Notes under the pieces: generated by a model
The model's database searches: none
Seen by the model: only the letters and a program-made list of their open reading frames with translations
Told to the model about the DNA's origin: nothing
In this document: one piece after another, positions 46,591-63,248 of the stretch
Layout: each line of letters opens with the position of its first letter
Numbering within the stretch: the first letter of the stretch is position 1
NCBI GenBank assembly: GCA_030737835.1
Contig: CM060851.1
Location: 4,244,615 to 4,308,614 of the forward strand
Origin: Acorus gramineus
Lineage: Eukaryota > Streptophyta > Magnoliopsida > Acorales > Acoraceae
Reading direction: 5' to 3'
Length of the DNA: 64,000 nt
Position numbers and translations under genes: made by a program

Positions 46591-48017
46591 ACATAAAGAG
46601 TTTGATTAATAGACTGTGTAGTCCAATTTATATATTGTGTAGTTCAATACTGATGGTAACAGATCTGATTAGATCCGAGACTTGGGAAGGTGTGCGGGGA
46701 GTTGTTGTCATGAGTCATCATTTGACATCCACTGCAATGACATACCACCGGATCATCCTCTTTTTTTCCCGCATTAATTAGTGTATGGCCGTGACCCCCA
46801 TTTAATGTTGGTGGTGGGACACAATTATTGTATGTATCACCCATTTGAGTTAATGATGATTTGCGCACTTACACACCTGGCATATTACATAAACCACCCC
46901 CTTTGCCTTGTTGTGAATAATGTACCCACCATGGCAAGGTTGATGTTTCGATTGGTGTCCCTAATTCAGTTTCAATTTGCAGCTAATGAGCCGTGCCTTT
47001 CCAGGTGTGAAAAAAAAAAAAAAAAAAAATCCCATCTATACAGATAATGTGAGTTATGGTCATTCTTACAATTATTATTTCTCATCCAACTACTTTTTTT
47101 TTTTGGTCTATTTTTAAGTTAGTTATTAGTTATTTGGATGTACCTTCAACAAAATATGATGTATGTACTCAAATACATTGGATGCATGTATTCTTACATT
47201 TTCTTTAATTGAATATATATATATTTCATATACTCATGTTATAATTGCAAGAATAAGTGCGTTAACAAAAAAAAACTCTCAACACTCCACCAATTTTTCA
47301 CATTTGTGTAAGATAAGATATTTTGCTAGCATAGATAAGTTCCTTTGCTAATATTTGGTTGTGCGATTGCAAAATTGATCTTAGGCAAAGGTTGAGTGAA
47401 AACTGATTTTGTAGGAAGTTGTTTCTTCACAATTTTTGAATAATTTAGATTTTGAGCATTGTTTTGCATAAATCTGTCTGCAGCTTTTAACTCAAGCTTT
47501 TCTGTTTGGAAACGGGTTTAAAAAAAATGGTTCCATGCAAATTTTAAAACTGGTCAAACCTGTTTTTAAACGGGGCCAGATGTGTTGGGTATGTGCCTAT
47601 TATGTATGTCTAATTTTTTTCTTTCAAAACTCTCGATGGTGTTTATCACCGAATTAAAATATGTTAATAGTAACTTAAACAAATGTGTTGTGTAATTGCA
47701 GTGGATCTTGACAGTGATGGATCATCACATGAGAAAATTGGATTAGACATGCTAATTAATCCATGCTATGCACGTGTTTAGGTTACGCATGTCAGTTTTT
47801 GAGATTGGCTATTCGTAAAACCTCAGCATTGCTAATTTCCTATTATTAGTTACAATATAAAATTTAGACATGATTTGACTGTCAAGTTTGTCCTCGAATT
47901 TGTTTGTTTATTTATTTATTTATTTTTATTTTTTGAAAGCAACTTAGGTGACATTGAGGTTTGATAGCATTTCGGGGTTAAATGGCATTTAAGTTATGAA
48001 ATTGATTGGGACGCAAT

Positions 48018-48442
48018 TTTTTTTTTTTTTTTTGGGTGCGTAAAAGCCCTGAAGGGCTTAAACTTTATATTCAAGAGTATAAGAAATTACAACTATCAGA
48101 ATCATGAGACTCTATATTATCTTGGATTGCCCTAATACATAACTCAAAATTAAATATAGTTGATTGGATTATAGAACGAATAATATCGTCCTGCAAAAAA
48201 TGTGTAGATGCAGAAGATCGGGATATACGCGCATAACAGGCTAATGCATCAGGATCTTTAACTGCAATTCTTGGTACTTTGACAAACAGTACTTAGTCAT
48301 CTTGATTATCTAGCCTTCTAATATCTTCCACACAGTCACGTATGTGTGTAGAACCATTCATCCTTCCTTAAAGAAGAGTAATAACTGATGAGGAATCTGA
48401 ACATACATATAGAGTATGAAGGTTGCATAAACCAATGCTTCC
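48018..48442 (-). mobile_element. 5'-truncated LINE fragment, antisense, with target-site duplication
   Basis: A T-run at about 48017-48033 is the poly-A tail of a minus-strand insertion. TTGATTGGGACGCAAT (48002-48017) and TTGATTGGGATGCAAT (48443-48458) flank it as a 16-bp duplication with one mismatch. The minus strand carries degraded RNase H-like coding sequence typical of plant LINE 3' ends (short conserved bits such as DPDALACYAR). It is not functional. Confidence 0.75.
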
Positions 48443-48973
48443 TTGATTGGGATGCAATGTTGCATTCAACTGATCAACAAATTTTGTTTTTTTGTTTTTT
48501 TTTTTGCAAAATGAATGTTAAGCTCAATATTATGTGTGATTCCATTTAGGGATGACAACAAGATGAGTTAAATAGGGAACTCACTCTATCCCATTAAAAA
48601 CGGTTTGATTCTTTAAATTTTAGATCCAAACCAAACTCATTTAAGCATGATGAAAATGATGACAGATTTACGAAATCAAATGCAAAACTCGTCTCCCTTT
48701 TCATCATGTTACATAATAAAGTTATTATGCATATCAATCAAATTAAAATTACTCCACCATGTTTGTTTTTTTTTTGTTACAATGGATGAAATACCTATTC
48801 TTGTATCAAATAATATATATAATATAATGTTTGAAGGTATTTATTTAATTTTTTAAATTAAAAAAAATAAAAAACAGACAAAGCGAGTTCAAGATGCACC
48901 TGTTGGGGACAGGTTGGGGACATTATTTTGTTTTTGGGTTTGGGTTGGGAAAAATTTGTCCCAAACATGTCTC

Positions 48974-49191
48974 GTTTGGTTGCGCGATTGTGCAGTGTTT
49001 GCGATTGCAGGAAGTTGCGTTTGCAATCGTGCAACCAAACAGTTTTACTGTAACAGCTTTCTGCACACAGATTTCAGGCAAATAGTGCCCAAAAGTTACG
49101 ATTTAAAAAAGCTGAGAAAGGGAGCTTCTTGCAGAATCAGTTTTAAAACCCAGATTCCTGCAGAATCAGTTTTGCAATCGCACAACCAAAC
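48974..49191. mobile_element. Short MITE with GTTTGGTTG ends
   Basis: It starts GTTTGGTTGCGCGATTG and ends with the complement CAATCGCACAACCAAAC, one mismatch. It is about 218 bp. A related half-element is at about 47358-47540 (TTTGGTTGTGCGATTGCAAA). The target duplication is unclear. Confidence 0.7.
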
Positions 49192-49738
49192 GCACCCTTC
49201 AGTTCTCACTCGTAATTTATTTTACAATTAACAAGTACTTTGATTTTACAATGATTAAAATATTTTATATAAAACAATGACTTTTTAATATTCAAACACC
49301 GAATCCATCTTCAATTCTCATTATTTTTTTTGTTGGATGTAGTATGTAGCGCGCTGAATCGTTCGATCGAAACTGCGGACCACCAAATGGACATTATGGA
49401 TGATATATAATGTTTAGTTTTTTAATTTTATTTGTTTGATTTATTTTTTTCTTTTTTAGATAATTAATATTAGTTAATATTTAAATATCATATGATTTTT
49501 TGTTTTTATATAGAATTTGAATTTAAATTTAAGACTCCATTTAGATCTTGGGTAGATTTTGCGTTTGAATTAAAAATTCTCAAATACAGATCCAAATACA
49601 TTTTTAAAGTTTAGCTTTTCAAACCACCATTTTTCATTTTTAGATCAAAAAAATCTTGCGGTTCAAAAGTTAATAAAACAATATTTTTTAAATGTTGAGT
49701 TTGAAACACAAGATTATAATTCGTGATTGAAGAGACTT

Positions 49739-50268
49739 CCCCCCCGTATGCCTAGAGACATAAACCCAGAATAAGGAAGAATACAGGAGAATAGTAAAAA
49801 AAAGCTGTTTGTTTTGACAGAATAAACTCCGATAGTTATGTCTGGATAAGTTAGGATAAGGCCTGATAACTATTCTAAGGAAATGGTGGAATTGCTTATC
49901 AAGGCTTATCTATCCCAATGGATAAAAATACCCTTCTCTGTCATTTTAAAAAATTTATCTCACCTAACAGACTCACACAGATTCCAAAAACTGTCACATC
50001 TATCAAATCAATCATATATCTCTCATACTATTCCCAGGGGGTATAATTGTCATTTAAAAAATCATAAACTCTTATTCATCCCTTATCAACCATTTATCAT
50101 CACTTTATCCAAGGTGAACCAAACAACAAAAAAATCATTTTACGTTTCCCAATAAGAATAACAAAAAAGACAACCAAACAAAAAATTGCTTATTCAGCCT
50201 GGATTGTTATCTATCCCAGTATAGCTATCAGGAGCGAATAACCCAATGTCAGTCCCCATACGGGGGGG
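49739..50268. mobile_element. MITE related to the one at 30397-30825
   Basis: The ends are CCCCCCCGTATG and CATACGGGGGGG. Internal sequence such as ACAACAAAA...TTTTACGTTTCCCAATAAGAATAA parallels the element at 30397-30825 (TTCTTACGTTTACCAACGAGAATAA region). It probably belongs to the same PIF/Harbinger-like family but is older. The 3-bp duplication is not clear. Confidence 0.65.
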
Positions 50269-51318
50269 TAGAGATTCATTGAGATTAGGATTATCTTTTC
50301 TATAAATATACTTTGTAATAAAAAGATTAATTAAGACTTGGATATATTGAATTTTATTTTCTTTATTTTTTCTATCATTTTGTTATTCTTGCTAGAACAT
50401 CAGACTTAGATAATAGAATTTCATTTTCTTTATTTTTTTAATCATTTTGTTATTCTTGATGGAATATCAAATAAACCAATTATTCTGCTATTATTTGTGA
50501 AAAATAACAGTAGTCGGAGACATCTCACATTCCTTCCGACGTGAAGGTTGATTAGATCCTCGGAAAAAGTGTGCCTGCGTTACATCAATTGTCCTATATA
50601 AATTCTCATATCTCTTTATACAAAACGCCTATTCTTTCATTTCTTCTTCTCTAATTATACAATTTATTATGATATATATCTTATTCTATAAAAGTATATG
50701 TTTTAAAATAAAACAAGTATGAAATGAACACCAGACCCTTGATTCGTATATTTGTAGCATTGTATGTGTGTGACCCGGTAAACTCATCCTCCCCAACATT
50801 TCAATGGATCGTGATCCTCACTAATACATCAAACCTTACAAATAAAACACGCAAACATTGTTTTCAACAATTCACACAAACTAGACGGAAAAAATCAAAC
50901 AAATTTAACAGATCATCAAAATCAACAAACAAAAAATCAAACTAGACTTCACATCTCCCCATTGTTTAAAAACATTAGTTTGTTAAGACTTTTTAAAATA
51001 AAAGCTTTTCATTGAGTCAAACCACCCCCCCCCAAAAAAAATAAAAAAAAATAATGAAGACCCAATCAAAAGGAGCAGAGAATGGAATGGAATGAAATGA
51101 TTTGAAATGGTGAAGACAGAGAGAAAAATCAGAAACCCCAAAAAATAAAAAAAAAAGACCAAAAAAAAAAAAACACTGCAATGACCATACAAAAGCTGGG
51201 ACTGGAAAGCAAGCAAGAAAAGCCCATTTTGGATGTCTCTTTTCATTCACTATTGAAATATCTTTCAACACCACTGTAAACTATATATACCCATATAAAT
51301 ACATCAATAATACAGACT

Positions 51319-51340
51319 CATCAGAGAGAGAGAGAGAGAG
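51319..51340. repeat. GA microsatellite in the BSK5-like promoter/leader
   Basis: A (GA)n run lies about 65-85 bp before the start codon at 51404, just after TATATATAC at about 51284-51292, which may be the TATA region. Confidence 0.6.
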
Positions 51341-51403
51341 CTAAAGCTGAGAGCTTTGGATCCATAAATACATTGATCTCTGCTTCTCTTCAACCTTTCT
51401 TCA

Positions 51404-55720
<4,317 letters not shown>

Positions 55721-56287
55721 TCATGTATAGGTCTTTCTATTTTTATTTTTATTTTTATTTTTTGTTTCCCCCCTCATTCTCCTGTATGTAAATTTTTTTT
55801 AATCATATGTGAGATTCTCTTTTTTTTTTTTTTCCTTTTTTTTTTTTTTTTTGGCAATATCAGAATTGTCAAATATTTATCTTCTTTTGCATTTTGATCT
55901 GTGTTAACTATATCCATGTGGTTAGCTTGATACTGATTAATTGTTCTTATTGAAAACTGGTGCAGATCCATCCTAAATCATCATAAGAATAAATATAATT
56001 TCAATTTCATTTTGGTATATACCTTTATATGAAAAGAATACATATAGTTTTATATGAAGAGTATTGTTACACTTAGTCTCATTCAGTCGGAGACATAATT
56101 TGTTAAATTGTTTTTTACATTTTCAATAAATGATATTATTTAATTTATTGAAAGTATATATATATATATATTTTTTATAAAGGTACATACTTTATTAAAT
56201 GAAATATAAAATTTAAAAAATTAAAATTAACACATGAGCGGACTGCATTTTAAATTACATTTTTCTTTTACTTTTGAGGGTAAATAA
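55721..56287. other. BSK5-like 3' UTR and AT-rich flank
   Basis: Probable 3' UTR with long T-runs (55820-55852). Then about 56035-56270 resembles the AT-rich dispersed family (TTACACTTAGTC, TTTATTAAATGAAATAT). No gene is seen. Confidence 0.5.
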
Positions 56288-57718
56288 ATAAGGGGAAATA
56301 CCTAAAAAAGTCTTCTAAAGATAGAAAATACCCAAAACGACTAATTTTAAAAAAAAATTTATCAAAAAAATCTTTTTTAACAATCTTAATTTTACATGAC
56401 GCAAATGACCTCGTCTCTTTTAAACTCGCCCTCACCCTATTTAAAATGTTTCACACATCTAAAATGTTTTACATATCATCTAATTGAAAAATAATATCAA
56501 AATAAAAAATGATTTTTATTGGAGAGTGATGTTACTTGTTTTAAAAAATTTTGAGTATCCTATAAAAAAAAATGTTAACATTGAGAAAAAAAATTATCTT
56601 TCCATTTTACAAGATTTTTTTTTAGATATTCCCAACTTTTTGAAGTTTCTTCAAAAAAAAAAAAAAAAAAAAATGTTATTTCATCTTACAAATATCCCCC
56701 ATAATTTTTTTTTTCTTTTTTGTATAATCCTTAAACATAAGTGCCCCAATAAATCTTGTAAAATTTAGATTATCTGAAAATTCTTTTAAAACTTTAAATG
56801 CCTATAACCCCTTGAAAGTTAGCATATATCCATAAATCCCCATCATTTATGCGAATATCCATATAACCCCCTGAATGTTGACATGGTTAAACATTTAACC
56901 CATTTGGTTAACTTTCCGTTAACTAAAAGGAATATTCTGTTGGCCGTTAATTCATATATTCATATAACCCCCTGATTTGTTTGATAAATTCAAAAAACCC
57001 AAATATATGACAAAAATGCCCTTTTGTTATCAGAAGCTAATTCATATATTTATATAACCCCCTTATTTCTTCAAAAAATTCAAAATGACCCACTTTCTGA
57101 TTTCACATATTCATATAACCCCCTATTTTGTACAAAAAAGACATGCAAAAGGACCCACTTTTCTTTCTTTTTCGCCACTGATTTCTTCAATTCTTCTTCT
57201 TCTTCTTCTTGCCATGGTTGTGACGACGGGAGAGAGTAGAAGGATGAGGCAGACGGTGGCGACGACAGCAACAATGGTGATGAGAGGCTCAATGGGGAAT
57301 TTAAGAGAGATTCATTTAGGTTAAAATGGGGGAGGGGTATATCAGTCTTTCTATTATGTTGGGTTAACCACTAGAGTTGCTTCATAAGATAACGGTAGGG
57401 GGTATGCGTATTAATCGACACAAATGAGGGGTTATATGGATATTCAAACTAAAAAATGTCAATTTTGATGATTCAATTCTTAATAGTATATTCAAATATA
57501 CAAAATAATAAAAATAAATTTCATTCACAAATAAAAAATATTTTTTCTTTAATTGGAGTGTGACAAATTAAAATGTGTGAGAATGTTTAAACATTGGATA
57601 ACATAGTAAAATCATCATATATAAGATTGTGAAAGAAGACTTTTAGGTAGAATTTTTAAAAATTGTTGATTTAAGTATTTCTAATACTTAATGTTTTTTT
57701 TGGGTATTTCCCCCCATA
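56288..57718. mobile_element. Inverted-repeat element of about 1.4 kb
   Basis: The left end AGGGGAAATACCTAAAAAAG matches the right end inverted (GGGGGAAATACCCAAAAAAA). A second inner inverted pair, (A)TATCCATATAACCCC, lies at about 56849 and 57430. Between them ATATTCATATAACCCCC(T/C) recurs several times (about 56955, 57046, 57108). A short fragment at about 57170-57330 has higher complexity and could be captured gene sequence. No transposase frame is visible. Confidence 0.55.
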
Positions 57719-58100
57719 AATAATAAGCCACATCTCAAGATTATGAAATGGACTGATAATTTCTCATGGATCATAGGTTTTCTTTAGTCAGGACACTTTT
57801 TGATATAGCTATCCTGCAAATACCTGTTTCCATATGCAGTCTCATGGGAGACATATTGAGCCACAATGAGACAAGATGCAATATTTCTCCAATTGTGTGA
57901 GCAATTCTTCTTCTGATTGAATCATGCAAGGATTCAAAGAAAAAGGTAAGAATAAAGATGAATCTATTTATATAGTTATAATGACTTGAAATTGCAAAAG
58001 TCAAAAACATTTTGTGATGGACAATTATTGCTGCATGTGTCTAGAGCACTCTTGAGTTATGTTTCTCCTGTCCGTCTCAACAACAAAATATAGCAATGCT
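57719..58100. other. 3' flank of the TIM10 gene
   Basis: AT-rich DNA with no coding frame of note. The part nearest 58100 should be the TIM10 3' UTR. Confidence 0.45.
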
Positions 58101-61100
58101 TCACATCCCAGGCCTACCCGAACCAAGAAGCTGTCCAACTAAGTTAGTGACCTGAAAACATGGATAAATACATCTGTAAATCATTCTATCCAAAGACTGG
58201 CATCTACACAGATAAGGGTTAAAAAGAAGTATGATATGATGATATTTGTGAATTAAAAATATATATCTAAAAAATTACACTTGGTATTCTTAAAATAGAA
58301 ATAAGTATCCGAACAACACAACAGAGTAAATGTCATCCCATATTTATCAATAACTTCAAGAAATAGATTTACCATTGCATGATCTGAGTCATATAAGAAG
58401 GCAATATGAGAAGAGGTTTTGTTGGAGAAATGTCAAACTCCTAAGTGCTTCCCTCATGGTATCTCAGTTAAACCTTAACGCCAATAGTTTCTTCTTTTTA
58501 GACCATTCTCATAATAAAAATTTTGGCTGAAAAAAAGTCACACTAACCTGATGAATTTTCCTCCACTCTCTAATATGTATATATTATACTTTTTTTTTTT
58601 TAGTATATTTACATCCAGCCGATATCCATTTTTTTCATAAAGCAAGCCCTAGCATGGATAAAAATGATATAACATGTAACACACAGGAGAATTGAGGGGA
58701 TGTCAATGACATCAAGGCCAATAGAGAGTGACAGAGGCTCAACATTACCAAGGTTGTTGGTAAACAATGCCAGAGACTAACAAGGAGAACATTGTGTGGA
58801 TGATGAACATAATGGAGGGGTCTCACAGATCAAAGAAAAGCAATTTTCATGTATTCAGGGTCCAATATTATCAAGAGGATATTTTTTTTCCCCTCAAAAT
58901 AATAATAATAATAAAAATCAAGAGGACAAGAAGTTCCAAGGGTGCTATGAGCGTTTGCTCACTAAAGTCTATCGGGCGAAATGGTGCGCCAACGAAGAGG
59001 TAACGTGCGGGCTGTGCGGCGAGGCACCGGAGACGATCTCCCATCTGTTCTGCGGGTGCCGGGTGTCCCTGGCGCTATGGACCGAGGTGTGGACAGCGAC
59101 TTTGCTCGGCCAGTTCTGCTCCATCGAGGACATGTGGGGCACGGATGCAAGGCTGTGCGAGTCAGCCGAGACCGGGGTTTCCAAACACGTCGTGCAGCTG
59201 GTGATCCCCGCGGCTACCTGGGTCATATGGCGTTCTCGGAACGACGCAATCTTCACGGGCGCGCGCATCTATGTTGAGAACATGTGGTCCTTCACTTGGG
59301 CACTCATCCAGGATTGAGAGCGGGAGCTAGTGGGCATAAGGGGGGTCCGCTGCAGCGGGGGAACCTTGGAGGCGGTACCGTAGGCTTGGGTGGAGGGGGA
59401 TTCTACTCCAGTGGGTAGGCACCGTGCCTACGCCCGGACGCGCCCCTAAGGCTCTATTTTGAATATTTCCTGTGTTCGTACTCATATTGTTTTTCTTGTT
59501 TTCTTCTCTTCTCACCCCCATTCAGACTCTATACTAATCCATTTTCTTAATGAAATCGGTGGGTGGAGCGTGTCTACCTTTTTAAAAAAAAAAAGAAGTT
59601 CCAAGGGCAAGAATACAAACTTACATATGCATTTTTTGCAGACTGATTATACAACAATTTGGACATTTAACCCTTAAATTTAATGATATAATTGGCCCAA
59701 TTCACTTTGGCCCTAATGGCTTTGTCAATTCATCTCCAAGAAAAGAAATACAGAAATAGAGGCCCTATGTTAATAGCTAGTTGTAGGATCTTTTTTCTTT
59801 TATACAAATAAAACAGGCTGTGAGAGAAGCAATATGAGATGCTAAGGAATGCGGGAAAACATAAGAGCAAAGAAGATATGTAAACAGAGACTCACAGGCA
59901 CATGCATAAATATGCCGAGGATGGTGGGATAAGAATGTCAGGAAAAGACTGCTACGAGTAAGATGGGAAAACAATTGGGGTAATGAAGTTAGAGACTGAA
60001 AACTGAGATTATATTTTATTTCACCATCACTCATTAATGCCCGCTTCGAACACCCAACACGCGCTCCACTAATATTGTAAGATGGATCCAATTTTTTTTT
60101 AGTTAAGAGAAAAGAACACCACAAAAAAATGTGTGCTTACCTGCCAATATTTGGAAACACAACGATCAATGCAGCTATTCTCACCCATATTGAGCTCTGA
60201 CTCCTTGTACCTGAAAGTTTAAAATATGGGCTTTTTTAGTAATCATAACAGCTAATTCCATGAACAGCATCCAGCTGAGGCATCCTTCTTAAGTCATTCA
60301 CTTGATGAACAAATTAAACCATGCTACCATGAAAATACCTCTGCAGTGGCCCACAATAGACAATGCCCATGACAAACAAAACACAGTAGAACAATATTTC
60401 ACAGGGGAACAGAAGATAAGAATAATGCTAAAGAGAGATATAACTTTCATATAAATACCTCTTCTCGATACACTTATTAAAACATGTCTGCGTAAGCCTG
60501 AAAATCAAATGAAATGAAAATATTATTGAATTGTTTGTTGTGTCATATCATGGAATTTGGCTGTCTTAAAGAAATCATGGTCTTTGGCTAGTAGAACAAT
60601 TATTCTTTGTCAACTTGAAAAACATGTATCATATGAATTGAAATCAATATGCGTCATCCAAGTGTCCAACTAATGAGTTCTTCTATATTAATGATTTAAG
60701 GTTATTTGTTTAAATGAAAGCTATAAAAAATTGGTTCTTTAGCCCCCTTGTGTTGCATTCTATCTGTATTATCACAACATTCTGTTACTTCTGCTCTTCT
60801 AACAGTGTCAATGGTCATAAACATAGAACTGATTATAATATATCAAAGGTTCCATAATGATAGGGGACCTAACTTATCAAAAAAAAAAAAAAAAAAAGCG
60901 CAACATATGAATATGTAATAAAAAATTTGCTTACTTATTGAAGAGATCTACCCTGTATTCCATTTCCTTCTCTGCCATCCCAAATATCTGCAAGGTTACA
61001 ATAACAATTTAATCCTTGTGGAATAATGAGGTAAACAGATTTAAATAGAATGGACCCTGTCTGCCCCAGAAATCAGTTCTATTTAGCTTATAATAACATC

Positions 61101-61889
61101 AATGTAAAGTTTGCAGAACTCATCTTACATAGACATACGAAAGGCGTGGTCAGTCAAGAAAATAGTTCTATGGAGGTTGATACAATGTGCCAAAAAAACC
61201 CCCATAAAAATCATATTGGAGGAAAAGAAGACTGCATCCAAAAAAGAATACCACATCTTACTCAAGAAACCATTGTTTTTCTAACATCCAAACCCCAAAC
61301 CCTATAAACTGTAAATACTACATCAAAACCTCAAATGCAATTATTTGTCCCTCTAATGAAAACATTCAAAAGACATTGTGTAAAAGACTAAAAGCAAAAA
61401 CTAACTAGAAAACACTGATGGTAAACAAGAATTGCTGCAAGACCATGTAAACCCAGCATATATTAGCTTTTGTCCAAAACTAACCATGAAACATCCAGAT
61501 TAATTTATGCTGATTCATTGTTCTAAAAGTAATCCATTCCACGGAAGACATTATTTTAACGGTTTCAATGTCAGCGTTGGAGAAGATCTAATGTATTAAT
61601 TTCACACAAATCATACTTGATTCTGCTTGTCTACGGAAAGTCGAAAACCCCATATATCACAATTATAGTCAACCTACTCAGTACATGAAATAAAAATCTG
61701 ATTTTTCACGGTACATCAAAAAAAAAAAATCACTTTGAAAATGAAACCAACAAACACAAGTGTTACACATCAAATATTTCAAATGGGGATTCTTCTCTAA
61801 TGCTTTAACCTAAACAACAGCGCGAACTCATGAAAAAAACTGACCTGTTCTTTGTCGATCCCCGATGGAGCATTATTTGAAGCAGCCAT
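58101..61889 (-). CDS. TIM10: Mitochondrial intermembrane-space chaperone Tim10, 5 exons
   Basis: The predicted protein is 85 residues. With Tim9 it forms the hexameric small-Tim chaperone that escorts hydrophobic precursors across the intermembrane space. Twin CX3C motifs (Cys38/Cys42 in TCFNKC and Cys59/Cys63 in SCIDRC) form the two disulfides. Exons on the minus strand: 61845-61889 (MAASNNAPSGIDKEQ), 60935-60987 (IFGMAEKEMEYRVDLFN), 60459-60497 (LTQTCFNKCIEK), 60141-60210 (YKESELNMGENSCIDRCVSKYWQ) and 58101-58151 (VTNLVGQLLGSGRPGM). GT/AG borders hold throughout, with 258 bases in all. No presequence, as expected for Mia40-imported proteins. The last intron (2.0 kb) contains a LINE insertion, but the splice sites around it look intact. 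Confidence 0.93.
58943..59592 (+). mobile_element. 5'-truncated LINE with zf-RVT coding end and 15-bp target duplication
   Basis: AAGAAGTTCCAAGGG occurs at 58928-58942 and again at 59593-59607, directly after an A-run. This marks target-primed insertion on the plus strand. The insert keeps an open frame to 59317 encoding the end of a non-LTR reverse transcriptase. It includes a zinc-binding zf-RVT motif (CGLCGEAPETISHLFCGC, a C-x2-C...H-x3-C arrangement) and then WVIWRSRNDAIF. It is GC-rich against its AT-rich surroundings. It lies in the last TIM10 intron, in opposite orientation. It is truncated and cannot move by itself. An intact frame and exact duplication suggest recent arrival. Confidence 0.92.
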
Positions 61890-63028
61890 TGCAGACGCAC
61901 AAAAACCTGGTCCAAAAATCCAAAAAAAAAAAAAAAAATTGATATAGAAATATTAGGGTTTTGGATCACTTCGTGAACACGGTGAATGAGAACTCGAGAT
62001 GTTTTGTGCATTCACGAATTCGAAAGATCAAAGAAGAAAACGAGAGATTTGTTACTTCGTTCGAAAAAAACGGAGAGAGGTTTCAAATGGCGGCTCGGGA
62101 CTTTTTTTTTTTTTCTCTCAGAGGAGAAAGGGCATTTTCGAAAATTAGGATTGATTTAGGGGTATTGTCGTATTATAGGCAAACTTCACCCCGTCGTTAG
62201 AGGAGAGAGAGAGAGAGATCCAACATCATAATCCAACGGCGGAGATTAAAACAGAAAATCAATGACCGAGATTAAATCCTGAATCCCAACCAGATTTTAT
62301 AGACAATCCAAATTCATCAACATGAATCTATACGGAACCCAATTTTTAAAATCCAATCTGCATAAAAATCGGATTTAACATGTCAGTTTTAGATCAGACT
62401 CAACCCAAGTTTGCAATCCTAGTCTTATCAGTGTATAAAGTAAAAAAAAAAAAAAAAAAAAAATTATTATATTTTAATATATATTTTATTGTTTTTCTAT
62501 GTTTTACTGTGTTAGACTAGTTAAGAGCCCTTCAACGCAAATGAAACTTATTTTTATATAGATTCCATGCACATAACTCATGCAACTAACAGAAGGATTC
62601 ATAGATTCATTCAATGGAGACATTCAGCTAAAGCAAATGTATTCAGCTTGTGCTTTGTAAGGAATTGGACCAACAGAACCCTGTAGTGGTATTTTGAGAA
62701 TAGTCAGGCTTGACAAAACTTTTACAATGAGACTTTCAAGTAAACAGTGGCATTGTGGAAACAATTAACCACTAAATTCAAGTCAATAAGTAACCATAGT
62801 AGTACAAACATCATATGAGATATTATGATGGAAAGAAACATTCATCCCAAACTACAAAGCCAGCATAGAAACCAAGCTCACAAATAACACCCCCCCCCCC
62901 CCCCAAACCCCCAAAAAAACTCTCTTTTAATGCATTTTCATAGACTTTTTTTTGTATATTTGATGAACTTTGATAAACATCTGGTAATCGCTTCTTCCAC
63001 GGGCAGTGATTTATGTTCGCTATATGGA
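61890..63028. other. TIM10 promoter region and 3' flank of the RINGv gene
   Basis: 61890-62220 holds the TIM10 5' UTR and promoter side with a GA repeat at about 62202-62217. The rest is AT-rich. A long A-run (about 62442-62462) and a C-run (62890-62904) occur. The right part is probably the 3' UTR of the next gene. Confidence 0.5.
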
Positions 63029-63248
63029 TCATCCGGGGACATTGAAGTGGAAGAGCCAGGAGATGACAAAGGCGAAGACCATGCAAGCGAGGAGGAAGTT
63101 GAGGAAGCGGTGACCATGCCAGAAGCTCCTGGTCTCCATAGATTGTGTGGGTGCGGCTGTGCTGTTTGTTTCATTTAGTTGCTCTATGAGCTCCACCTCT
63201 CCTGTACCAATCACGTTCTTTGCGGTCACACCACAAATCTCACAAATC
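63029..63248 (-). CDS. Last coding exon of a RINGv-type membrane E3 ubiquitin ligase (partial)
   Basis: 72 whole codons plus one split codon. The exon opens after a CATTTCAG acceptor (63249) with ICEICGVTAKNV, the last cysteine pair of a RINGv (C4HC3) zinc finger. A linker follows, then RSFWHGHRFLNFLLACMVFA, a membrane-associated hydrophobic segment that ends in a short conserved tail closing FNVPG. This arrangement matches a plant RINGv protein family whose members end almost identically. The rest of the protein, with most of the RINGv domain, must lie further upstream on the minus strand, beyond 64000 or in small exons I could not find. Expected role: E2-dependent ubiquitination at a membrane; substrate unknown. 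Confidence 0.75.

Larger units (their letters stand above)
44785..51300. other. IPCS 3' UTR then gene-free interval with transposon remnants
   Basis: About 44785-45270 is probably the IPCS 3' UTR. After that I see no gene up to the BSK promoter. Contents listed separately are a direct duplication (46196-46590), an antisense LINE fragment (48018-48442) and two MITEs (48974-49191, 49739-50268). T-runs and ATT microsatellites occur at about 45513-45568. Confidence 0.5.
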
